Below are positions 32,203-38,959 of a DNA stretch of 38,959 bases, one piece after another. The first letter of the stretch is position 1, and every line of letters begins with the position of its first letter. Where the stretch lies: positions 1 to 38,959 of the forward strand of contig URRZ01000009.1 in the NCBI GenBank assembly GCA_900550385.1, read 5' to 3'. Made by a program: the position numbers and the translations under genes. The DNA comes from an uncultured Coriobacteriaceae bacterium. Lineage in GTDB: Bacteria; Actinomycetota; Coriobacteriia; Coriobacteriales; Eggerthellaceae. The notes under the pieces were generated by a model that was not told where the DNA came from, made no database searches, and saw nothing but the letters and a program-made list of their open reading frames with translations.

Positions 32203-33129
32203 TTACACCGTATGGACCAACAAGGGCAAGGCCCGGATGGAATCGTTGTGCACTTCGCCCTGAATGCGGTGGGCGCACGCGAGCAGGAATCCACCATCGG
32301 AGGCGTCCGCCATGCCGCGCTCGGCGAGGGTGTCGGCGATCCGACGGCAGATCCCCTCGATTTGGGAGGCGTGGCCGAACGCGCCGCCCTGCGCGAGGGC
32401 GGAGAAGCGCGGCGCCAGATCGCCCAGCACGGGCAGGTCCGCCAGCGCCCGGTTCGCCCACTTGTAGTAGGGGCGGTAGCGCTTGTTCAGCATGAAAACC
32501 GCCGCCTGGGCGTGCTCGATGAAGCGCGCGAGCGCCATGAGCGCCGTGACGTCGTCGCCGCGCCCCTCGCAGCGCGGGTAGTTGTACTGCCCCGCCTGAC
32601 CCGCCAGCGCGCAATGCGCCGCCAGCTTCTTCAGCAGGATGTCGCGCGGGTAATAGCGAGAGAGCTCGGCTCGGTAGGCCGAGAACCCCTGCGCGCCGTC
32701 CTCGAACACGCGGCCGTTGACGCAGGTGGCCAAGGCCTCGTCATCGAGCGAGAGCCACTCGCCCACCGTGCGCGGCGGCGTCGGCAGGCCCGTGAACCGG
32801 GCGTAGAAGGCGCCGGATTCCATGACGCCCACGCGCCCCGCGCCCTCCGGCTGCACGTCGCGGCGAAACCCCATGAACTCCGCCGGGAGCGCATCGTAGG
32901 CGGCCTGCAGCCTGGCCCCGAAGCGCTCGAAGTCGGGGGCGTCGAGCCACACGCAGAAGCCGGGCCCCCAATCGTGGTCGCGCGAGACCTCGTCGTCGAA
33001 CCCGAAGCACTCCGACCCCTCGCCGACAAGCCCCGCGCTCCAACGCCCGACGGCTTCCGGGCACGCCGCCGCAAGCGCCGGGCGCCCCACTTCGTTCCAA
33101 TAGCGCTCCGCCAGATCGAGCCCCTTCAT
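32203..33129 (-). CDS. DUF4037 family protein, nucleotidyltransferase-like
   Basis: 308 aa. Near residue 35 the sequence GEGSECFGFDDEVSRDHDWG resembles the G-S...D-x-D signature of minimal nucleotidyltransferases, with DHDWG as the metal-binding acid pair. Later segments (YYPRDILLKKLAAHCALAGQ, FIEHAQAAVFMLNKRYRPYY) fit the helical C-terminal half of DUF4037 proteins. ATG 33129 has AAGGAGG seven bases upstream. First gene of the DUF4037-DUF4125 pair and preceded by a terminator, so transcribed independently of the CoA-transferase. Function unknown; nucleotidyl transfer is inference from the motif. Confidence 0.72.
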   Translation of the reverse strand: MKGLDLAERYWNEVGRPALAAACPEAVGRWSAGLVGEGSECFGFDDEVSRDHDWGPGFCVWLDAPDFERFGARLQAAYDALPAEFMGFRRDVQPEGAGRVGVMESGAFYARFTGLPTPPRTVGEWLSLDDEALATCVNGRVFEDGAQGFSAYRAELSRYYPRDILLKKLAAHCALAGQAGQYNYPRCEGRGDDVTALMALARFIEHAQAAVFMLNKRYRPYYKWANRALADLPVLGDLAPRFSALAQGGAFGHASQIEGICRRIADTLAERGMADASDGGFLLACAHRIQGEVHNDSIRALPLLVHTV

Positions 33130-33212
33130 GGCGCGCCTCCTTTTTCGGCTAGAACGTTTTCCCTCATCCCGCCCGCACCGTAGGCGGGCAGCGCCCGGCA
33201 GGCCCAGACGAC

Positions 33213-33258
33213 GAGAAAGCCCGCCTTGGCCGGACTCCGCGTCCGCCAAGACGGGCTT
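33213..33258 (-). terminator. Rho-independent terminator after the CoA-transferase
   Basis: Minus-strand stem AAGCCCG-CTTGGC with GCCAAG-CGGGCTT (one mismatch), followed by TTTCTC. It separates the CoA-transferase gene from the downstream DUF4037 gene. Confidence 0.75.
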
Positions 33259-33330
33259 GAACGTCGGCTACGCTGCCGAAGCATCACATGGCTTCAGCCG
33301 CTTCCGCCGGTCGGCGGAACGGCCGCGCCG

Positions 33331-34893
33331 CTAGTCCTCCAGGAAGTCGCCCAGCTTGCCCCACTTCTCCTGGAAGATGTCGGGGTTCATCAGCTTCAGA
33401 TCGGGCGAGATCTCGGGACGGAAGCCCATGTGGGCGAGCACGTCCTTCTCCATGTCGATGCCCGGGGCGATCTCGATGAGGGTCACCTTGCCGTCGATCA
33501 GCTTGAACACGGCGCGCTCGGTGACGTAGAGGACCGTCTGGTCGGGACGCGCGTACTGGCCGGCGAAGGTGATCTGTTCCACCTCGTCGACGAACTTGGC
33601 AGCGGTGCCCTCCTCGTCGATGACCAGCTTGCCGTCCTCGATGTGCTCCTTGGCCTTGGCCATGAAGGTGCCAGCGAAGACGATCTTCTTGGCGCTGTTG
33701 GTGATGTCGATGAACCCGCCAGGGCCGGTCGGGCGGTTGCCGAACTTCGACACGTTCAGGTTGCCGTGCTTGTCGGCCTGCGCCAGGCCCAGGAAGGTGA
33801 TGTCGACGCCGCCGCCGTCGATGAAGTCGAACATGTCGTTGTGCACCATGATGCACTCGGCGTTGTAGTTGCTGCCGAAGTTCGGCAGCGCCGCGGGCAC
33901 GCCGCCCACGCCGCCGGCCTCTGCGACGATGGTGATCTCGTCAGTGTAGCCTTCCTCGGACACGATGGCCGACACGTCGGCGGGGATGCCCACGCCCACG
34001 TTGCCGACGGCGCCCTTGCGGACCTCCATCGCGGCGCGGCGGCAGATGATCTTACGCGGCGAGAGGTCGAGCACGGGAAGCTCGGACAGCGGCTTCTTCA
34101 GGCCGCCGGAGAACGACGGGTCGTAGTAGACGCCCTCGGTCTGCCAGCAGGCGTCCTGGCTGGTGGCCTGGACGACGTAGTCGACCAGGATGCCGGGGAT
34201 GCGCACGTCCTTGGGGTTGAGGGTGCCCTTCTTGGCGAGGTACTCGACCTGCACGATGACGATGCCGCCGGAGTTGTGGGCGGCGGTGGCCACGGCCAGG
34301 CCCTCGTTCATGACGCTCTCATGCGAGAAGGAGATGTTGCCGTTCTCGTCGGCGACGGTGCCGCGCAGCAGCGCCACGTTGAGCGGGAAGCTCTTGTAGA
34401 AGAGGTACTCCTCGCCCTGGAACTCGATGAGCTCCACCAGATCCTCGGTGGTGACCTCGTTCATCTTGCCGCCCTCGACGCGCGGGTCGACGAACGTGCC
34501 CAAGCCCACCTTCGTCATGAGGCCGGGACGGCCCGCGGCGATCTCGCGCCACAGGTTCACGATGACGCCCTGGGGCAGGCAGTGGCAGTGGATCTTGTTC
34601 TCGAGCACCAGCTTGCACAGCGCGAACGCGGAGCCGATGTGGGCGCCCGACCAATGGGTGACCAAGCCGGGGCCGGCCTCGCCCAGATGGGTGACGCCGC
34701 GCGTCTTCCAGTCGCCCATCGCGCAGCCCTGCTTCAGGTTCAGGTTGCAGGGATGCCCGGTTTCCGCAAAGCTGTCTCGGATCGCGATCGAGATCTCCTC
34801 GGGCCAGCCGGACAGGCCCATGCCCGCAAGGCCAACGGTCGCGCCGTCGGGGATGAGCTTGGCGGCCTCCTGCGCCGTGATGAACTTCGCCAT
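33331..34893 (-). CDS. Family I acyl-CoA:carboxylate CoA-transferase (propionate/acetate CoA-transferase type)
   Basis: 520-aa fused alpha-beta CoA-transferase of the YdiF/propionate CoA-transferase type. The N-terminal half has the DGATVGLAGMGLSGWPEE region and HCHCLPQGVIVNLWREIAAG. The C-terminal half carries the catalytic glutamate in TIVAEAGGVGGVPAALPNFG (Glu325), which forms the glutamyl-CoA thioester. ATG 34893 follows AGGAGGT by seven bases. Divergent from the GRE activase across 343 bp, so it likely belongs to the same pathway and could activate an acid made or used by the GREs, conserving thioester energy. Exact acyl donor/acceptor not readable from sequence. Confidence 0.92.
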   Translation of the reverse strand: MAKFITAQEAAKLIPDGATVGLAGMGLSGWPEEISIAIRDSFAETGHPCNLNLKQGCAMGDWKTRGVTHLGEAGPGLVTHWSGAHIGSAFALCKLVLENKIHCHCLPQGVIVNLWREIAAGRPGLMTKVGLGTFVDPRVEGGKMNEVTTEDLVELIEFQGEEYLFYKSFPLNVALLRGTVADENGNISFSHESVMNEGLAVATAAHNSGGIVIVQVEYLAKKGTLNPKDVRIPGILVDYVVQATSQDACWQTEGVYYDPSFSGGLKKPLSELPVLDLSPRKIICRRAAMEVRKGAVGNVGVGIPADVSAIVSEEGYTDEITIVAEAGGVGGVPAALPNFGSNYNAECIMVHNDMFDFIDGGGVDITFLGLAQADKHGNLNVSKFGNRPTGPGGFIDITNSAKKIVFAGTFMAKAKEHIEDGKLVIDEEGTAAKFVDEVEQITFAGQYARPDQTVLYVTERAVFKLIDGKVTLIEIAPGIDMEKDVLAHMGFRPEISPDLKLMNPDIFQEKWGKLGDFLED

Positions 34894-35019
34894 CGAACGT
34901 ACCTCCTTTTTCCGGATGATTTCCAGCGGCTGGCCCCGACGCGTCGTGCCTGCGTCAGCCCTCCCCTTGCGCATGCGCAGGCGAGGAGGCGCCGAAGCCG
35001 TTGTTCCGCCATGCACTAT

Positions 35020-35047
35020 AGTCTAGCACGCGCGCAAGCGCCGTGAA
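35020..35047 (-). promoter_or_regulatory. Putative promoter of the CoA-transferase
   Basis: Minus-strand TTCACG (-35-like, 35042-35047), 16-bp spacer, TAGACT (-10-like, 35020-35025). Each hexamer matches consensus at four of six positions. Confidence 0.35.
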
Positions 35048-35156
35048 CGTCTTGCCTGAAACGCAAATACTGTGCGGTCGATACAAATCGGCTCGCCTCT
35101 TTTGAAGATGCCCCCCAAAGATCGCGCGGGCGCGGGAACGCCCGAAGCGCCTTGCC

Positions 35157-35162
35157 TATAAT
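35157..35162 (+). promoter_or_regulatory. Putative -10 of the GRE activase
   Basis: TATAAT, 75 bp before the ATG, in context TATAATCGGAGCC, which resembles the -10 regions of both PucR-type regulators (ATAATCGA...CC). No clear -35. Confidence 0.4.
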
Positions 35163-35236
35163 CGGAGCCGACAGGCAGGCATCGCGACGCGATGCGCGAC
35201 CCCGATGGGGGTCATCAACGGAAGGGGGCGGTCCGC

Positions 35237-36163
35237 ATGGATCTCGAGAAGATGAAGCAGGTCACCGGCACCGTGTTCAACGTGCAGCACTACAGCATCC
35301 ACGACGGCCCGGGCATCCGCACCACGGTGTTCGTGCAGGGCTGCCCGCTGCGCTGCCTGTGGTGCTCGAACCCCGAATCCCAGCTGCCCGATCCGCAGCT
35401 GCTGTACCTGGAGGACCGCTGCGTGGGCTGCGGCGCCTGCATCGAGGCCTGCCCCAAGGGCGCGATCGAGCGGCAGCCGGACAATCCCGCCAAGGTTCGC
35501 ACCGACCGCGACGTCTGCGTCGCCTGCGGCGCCTGCGTGCCCGTCTGCCCCACCGAGGCGCGCTCGATCTCGGGCGAGACGATGACCGCCTACGACGCCT
35601 TCCTGCACGTGCAGGAGGACCGCCTGTTCTACGGCGACGAGGGCGGGCTTACGGTCAGCGGCGGCGAGGCGCTGGCGCACCCGCGCTTCACCGAGGCGCT
35701 GACGGCGCTGTGCAAGGACGCGGGCCTGTCCACCGCCGTGGAGACCTGCGGCGCCGTGTCGTGGGAGACGATGAGGCCCGTGCTGGAGCACACCGACATC
35801 GTGCTCTACGACATCAAGCAGATGGATTCTGAGAAGCATCGGGAATACACCGGCATGGGAAACGAGCTCATCCTGGGCAACCTGGAGCGCATCTCCAACG
35901 AGACGGACTGCACCATCATCGTGCGCTGCCCCGTCATCCCGCCGTGCAACGACTCCGAGGAAGAGATGCACGCCATCGGGCGCTGGCTGGTGGACAAGGG
36001 CATCCGCGTCAGCGAGATCGACCTGCTGCCCTACCACAACCTCGGCGAGGGCAAGCGCATGCAGCTCGAGCGCGAGCAGGGCTTCGTCAGCGAAGTCCCC
36101 GACCCCGCGCGCGTCGAGGCGCTGCGCGACATCCTGCGAGGCTACGGCTTCCTGGTGAAGTAG
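35237..36163 (+). CDS. Glycyl-radical enzyme activating enzyme (radical SAM)
   Basis: 308 aa. Generates the glycyl radical on its GRE partner(s) by SAM cleavage. The radical SAM cluster ligands are in GCPLRCLWCSNPES (Cys36, Cys40, Cys43). Two inserted ferredoxin-like 4Fe-4S motifs follow: CVGCGACIEACPKGAI (Cys62/65/68/72) and CVACGACVPVCPTEA (Cys94/97/100/104). That insert is typical of activases of GRE eliminases/decarboxylases and is absent from PFL activase. The SAM-binding region includes GGLTVSGGEAL. ATG 35237 follows GAAGGGGG by ~10 bases. It is the only activase in the window and lies 5.9 kb from GRE2 and 12 kb from GRE1; the presumption that it serves both is inference. Confidence 0.94.
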   Translation: MDLEKMKQVTGTVFNVQHYSIHDGPGIRTTVFVQGCPLRCLWCSNPESQLPDPQLLYLEDRCVGCGACIEACPKGAIERQPDNPAKVRTDRDVCVACGACVPVCPTEARSISGETMTAYDAFLHVQEDRLFYGDEGGLTVSGGEALAHPRFTEALTALCKDAGLSTAVETCGAVSWETMRPVLEHTDIVLYDIKQMDSEKHREYTGMGNELILGNLERISNETDCTIIVRCPVIPPCNDSEEEMHAIGRWLVDKGIRVSEIDLLPYHNLGEGKRMQLEREQGFVSEVPDPARVEALRDILRGYGFLVK

Positions 36164-36233
36164 GCGGCCCGGATGCCCGCCTTCGGCGGGGCGGGACGGG
36201 GCGGAACGCGGAGCCGACCCCCGTTCCGATCAG

Positions 36234-36710
36234 CTACTCCCCCGCGTGCACGACCGGGCGGGCTTGGCAGGGGCCGGAATAGCTGATCGGGGGGACCGGA
36301 AGGCCCTTCTCCTCCAGACGAGAGATGGGCGTGACCATCGTGAGCATGGTGCCCTCCGACAGCACATCGCCCGCCTCGTCGTAGGCGACCACGCGCCAGA
36401 ACTGCTTCCTGCCGCCATGGCGCGACGGCTCCTCGCGGTCGATGTCGGCGACGGCGCGCACCATGCCGCCGACGTTGCCGCTTTTCCTGTGCGTCACATC
36501 CAAGTTGATGCCGAACGGGCGCTCGGTGTCCGGATCGGTGCGCGCGGCGGCGCCGTAGCTGGCGGCGGATTCCAAGATCGCCAGCGTCGCCCCTCCGTGC
36601 AGAAAGCCCCACTCCTGCAGCAGCTTCTCGGTGATGGGCATGCGCAGCTCCACATGGTCGGGCGTGATGTCGACGATGCGGATGTCGAGCGTATCGAGCA
36701 GGGTCTTCAT
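36234..36710 (-). CDS. PaaI-type hotdog thioesterase
   Basis: 158 aa, hotdog fold. LQEWGFLHGGATLAILESAA contains the HGG segment typical of the PaaI/YbdB thioesterase group, with a downstream acid/Glu at LESAAS on the central helix. GINLDVTHRKSGNVGGMVRA and the C-terminal FWRVVAYDEAGDVLSEGTML complete the fold. Probably hydrolyses an aromatic or short acyl-CoA. ATG 36710 overlaps the stop codon of the upstream flippase gene by one base (TAATG), indicating translational coupling. Substrate unknown. Confidence 0.87.
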   Translation of the reverse strand: MKTLLDTLDIRIVDITPDHVELRMPITEKLLQEWGFLHGGATLAILESAASYGAAARTDPDTERPFGINLDVTHRKSGNVGGMVRAVADIDREEPSRHGGRKQFWRVVAYDEAGDVLSEGTMLTMVTPISRLEEKGLPVPPISYSGPCQARPVVHAGE

Positions 36711-37873
36711 TATTCGGGGATCTTCCTTTCCTCGGGTATCCGCGCCTCGCGGACGTGCGTGCGCAACGGCTCGTTCGGATCGCGCGTGAGCTTGGGCACC
36801 TCCACCCCGCGCTCGCGGCGCACACTTGGCCGATCCGCCTGCTGCGGGCCGTCGTCCTGGGGCTTTGCCTCGCCCCGGAAGGTCTTCGTGACGTTGATGA
36901 GGACGGCGCCGATGATGAACGGCATCCAGAACACGATGCCGCGGTACACCAGGCCTATCGCCATGCCCGCCGCGCTGGACTCGCCGAACGCGGTGAACGC
37001 CACCACCACCATGGCCTCGACCACGCCCACACCCTGCGGGGTGATGGAGATCATGGCGAACAGCGTCGCGACCACGTACCCGCACACCAAAGGCTCGATG
37101 GCCTGCACGCCGAACGCCACACCCACCAGGCAGAAGCAGGACAGCTCGCAGATCGAGGCGATGACGGAGCACCCGTATGCCTGCAGCGCCGGTCGGGGGT
37201 TGCGCCCGATGAGCCCGGCGGCGTCGGAGAACGACCCCACCATCCGCTCCGCCCAAGGGGCGAGCGGTTTCTTCTTGAAGCGCATGAGCACGCGGTTGAC
37301 GAAACCCTCGATGGGCCCCAGCACGCGCAGCACCGCCGCCGGACGCCTGTGGCCCACGAACATCACGCAGATCATGGCGCTCACCAGGACGACCACCAAA
37401 AGCCCCAGCAGGAACCACAGCGGCGAGAGCCCCACGGTCAACGCCAGCATGATGAACGCGATGATCATGATGCTGGCGAACGCGCCGTCGATGGTGATCT
37501 GCATCAGCAGGGCAGCCGAAGTGGCCTTGCCCGCCGCGATGCCGCGCTTGCGCGCGTCGTTGACCACCAGCGTCGTGCCGGCGAGATTCAAGGAGGGCGC
37601 GATGGTGTTCATGAAGAACGTCCCGAACACCAAGGGCAGCGTCGAGCGCGGGCGCATGCGCTCGCCCACGGCCTTGAAGCAGTGGGCGTACGCGAAGCTC
37701 TGCGACACGTATTTCCCCAGCTGGGTGCAGACGGCTGCCACCAGGGGCAGCGCCGTGCCCCTCTGCATGGTGTCCACCAGCTCCACCAGCTGGTCGCCGC
37801 GCATGACGACCACCGCCAAGACGATGATCACCACCAAGCCGACCAGCAGAAGCCGGATGTTGTTGCCCTTCAT
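36710..37873 (-). CDS. Flippase-like integral membrane protein (lysylphosphatidylglycerol synthase TM/UPF0104 family)
   Basis: 387 aa with about eight membrane helices. The NTIAPSLNLAGTTLVVNDAR segment is characteristic of the family (N-x-x-x-P...G...R), as is the later ITPQGVGVVEAMVVVAFTAF, which matches the P-x-x-G-x-x-E signature. These proteins are the N-terminal membrane part of MprF, and standalone members are presumed lipid flippases. The C-terminal ~60 residues are a charged cytoplasmic tail (GEAKPQDDGPQQADRP). ATG 37873 has ATAGGGG upstream. Transcribed after the acetamidase gene and coupled to the thioesterase. Confidence 0.82.
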   Translation of the reverse strand: MKGNNIRLLLVGLVVIIVLAVVVMRGDQLVELVDTMQRGTALPLVAAVCTQLGKYVSQSFAYAHCFKAVGERMRPRSTLPLVFGTFFMNTIAPSLNLAGTTLVVNDARKRGIAAGKATSAALLMQITIDGAFASIMIIAFIMLALTVGLSPLWFLLGLLVVVLVSAMICVMFVGHRRPAAVLRVLGPIEGFVNRVLMRFKKKPLAPWAERMVGSFSDAAGLIGRNPRPALQAYGCSVIASICELSCFCLVGVAFGVQAIEPLVCGYVVATLFAMISITPQGVGVVEAMVVVAFTAFGESSAAGMAIGLVYRGIVFWMPFIIGAVLINVTKTFRGEAKPQDDGPQQADRPSVRRERGVEVPKLTRDPNEPLRTHVREARIPEERKIPE

Positions 37874-37894
37874 GCGCCCGGCCCCTATCGCCGC

Positions 37895-38791
37895 CTACAG
37901 CGAGAACCCGTACGCGTCCAGGACGCGCTTGGGAACCATAAAGCGGACGGTCTTGTTCGGGTCGACCATCTGGCTGACGCGCACGTCGCCGCACAGGCTG
38001 AACAGCATCACCAGATCGGCGGGATCCTGCCCCGTGCGGTCGGCCACCAGGTCGACCATGCGGTGCACCGCGCCGTCGGCCGCCTCGTCCAGCGAGGGGG
38101 CCGAGAAGATGACGCCGAACTCGTCGGCGGTCTCGATGAGCGGGGTGTCCAAGGCAAGCTCGGGCAGCGCCGTCAGCGTGACGGTGGCGTAGCCGGCCAC
38201 CTCGGCGCCCGACACGCTCACCTCGCCGTCGCCCATGACCGCGTGCATGTCGCCGCAGCCGAACAGGGCGCCGTCCACCGCCACCGGGAAGTACAGGGTC
38301 GCGCCCGCGCCGATCTGCGTGGTGTCCATGTTGCCGCCGTGGATGGAAGGCGTGCCGCAGTTGACCGGCTCGCCCACAGGGGCGACGCCGATGACGCCGA
38401 TCATGGGATCCAGCGGCAGGCGAACCTTATCGTCCCACACCAGCTCGTCGCCCTCGATGGCGCACAGGCGCGTGCTCCACGCCTCCAGCCGGTCGCCGTA
38501 GACGCCCTCGTCCTTGCCCGTGCAGCTGGCGGTCTGCGGATCCAGCTCGATGCGGTCGATGGCGACCTTCAGCGCGCCGCCCGCCTTGGCGCCCTCCACA
38601 TAGACGGGGCCGGTGGCGGGGTTGATGGCGTCCCAGTCGATGGAATCAAGCTCGTCCTCGGGCGTCTGCACCTGGTTGCCGAAGCAGTCCTTGGTGCGGA
38701 TGCGCACCGTCTCCCCCGAAGCCACGCGAAGCGCCGGCTCCAGGTCCTTCGAGAACGCATAGAAGATCTTCTCATCGGAAAGCTCGTACAT
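37895..38791 (-). CDS. Acetamidase/formamidase family protein
   Basis: 298 aa. Family signatures: the N-terminal substrate loop INPATGPVYVEGAKAGGALK, the central CGTPSIHGGNMDTTQIGAGA with GGNMD, and LFGCGDMHAVMGDGEVSVSG. Members hydrolyse formamide, acetamide and related amides to ammonia and the acid; some have other or unknown activities. ATG 38791 follows GGAGGGGAGC; a start seven codons upstream is the alternative. 21 bp upstream of the flippase on the same strand, forming an acetamidase-flippase-thioesterase unit. It could supply acetate/formate and ammonia, but a link to the GRE pathway is only by proximity. Confidence 0.9.
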   Translation of the reverse strand: MYELSDEKIFYAFSKDLEPALRVASGETVRIRTKDCFGNQVQTPEDELDSIDWDAINPATGPVYVEGAKAGGALKVAIDRIELDPQTASCTGKDEGVYGDRLEAWSTRLCAIEGDELVWDDKVRLPLDPMIGVIGVAPVGEPVNCGTPSIHGGNMDTTQIGAGATLYFPVAVDGALFGCGDMHAVMGDGEVSVSGAEVAGYATVTLTALPELALDTPLIETADEFGVIFSAPSLDEAADGAVHRMVDLVADRTGQDPADLVMLFSLCGDVRVSQMVDPNKTVRFMVPKRVLDAYGFSL

Positions 38792-38819
38792 GCTCCCCTC
38801 CCCCTTCTCCAACGTAGGG

Positions 38820-38959
38820 CACCGCCGTTTCCTCCCCTCGAGGAAGCGGCGGTTTCTTTCGGAAGGCCCCGCCGCCTCTCCCGGGCGCCGGGGCCGGGGG
38901 GGGGGGGGGGGGGCGGGCGGGGCCGGGCGGGGGGGCGGGGGGGGTGCGCCGGCTGCGGC
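38820..38959. other. Non-coding end with G homopolymers
   Basis: Upstream of the acetamidase gene. It includes an uninterrupted run of 18 G (38896-38913) and further G runs broken by single C. This resembles sequencing artefact or low-quality consensus at a contig edge rather than biological sequence. Confidence 0.7.

Larger units (their letters stand above)
34894..35236. other. Divergent control region CoA-transferase / GRE activase
   Basis: 343 bp without a gene. It holds the putative minus-strand promoter (35020-35047) and plus-strand -10 (35157-35162). Confidence 0.5.

Noticed and set aside
33226..35046. 606-codon plus-strand open frame opposite the CoA-transferase
   Set aside because: Antisense shadow with no recognisable domain, spanning a terminator and a promoter.

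Overview
High-GC chromosomal segment that looks like a gut anaerobe of the class Coriobacteriia, probably Eggerthellaceae. The inference rests on GC bias, paired glycyl radical enzymes (GREs) with PucR-type regulators, an SLH-anchored BspA-like protein with RCDMAAFL-type SLH motifs, and the housekeeping gene set. No rRNA or species marker is present, so genus is not assigned. The last ~60 bases are a G homopolymer-rich stretch that looks like a low-quality contig end.

Layout. (1) 280-3234, minus strand: ispD-ispF-cysS, an isoprenoid/aminoacylation operon with a GTGA overlap between ispD and ispF. (2) 3235-5634: a long gene-poor stretch with decayed coding remnants, including a degraded Cys-rich 'CDCG...SCGC' module of the kind found in phage/mobile HNH/AP2-type proteins. 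(3) 5635-8595: a secreted BspA-like leucine-rich-repeat protein with three C-terminal SLH repeats. (4) 8596-11880: an insertion-sequence graveyard. A near-intact IS481-family element has a perfect 6-bp CTAG-type target duplication and a frameshift in a G8 run. It sits in a decayed minus-strand gene, next to a dead IS3-family element. (5) 11899-19374, minus strand: clpC with a CIRCE operator, a REP-associated (RAYT) transposase, a truncated acetyltransferase, lysS fused to a tRNA-binding domain, greA, tatA and tRNA-Pro(CGG). Seven imperfect REP palindromes are scattered through this block, with arms that change in a compensatory way. (6) 19444-20643: a truncated AMP-binding-like protein and a small membrane protein. 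(7) 20795-36163: the metabolic core. Two closely related GREs (803 aa each, both with an unusual Cys-Val-Asp active site), each with a divergent PucR-family regulator, a MatC/SLC13-like carboxylate carrier between them, a DUF4037-DUF4125 pair, a family I CoA-transferase, and one GRE-activating radical SAM enzyme. (8) 36234-38791, minus strand: acetamidase/formamidase, a flippase-like membrane protein and a PaaI-type thioesterase.

Working model (inference): a carboxylate or related anion enters through the SLC13-like carrier and is cleaved, dehydrated or decarboxylated by GRE1/GRE2 after activation by the single local activase. The CoA-transferase, and possibly the thioesterase, handle the acid/CoA products. 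The duplicated GRE + PucR modules suggest two related substrates or two induction regimes for one reaction type.
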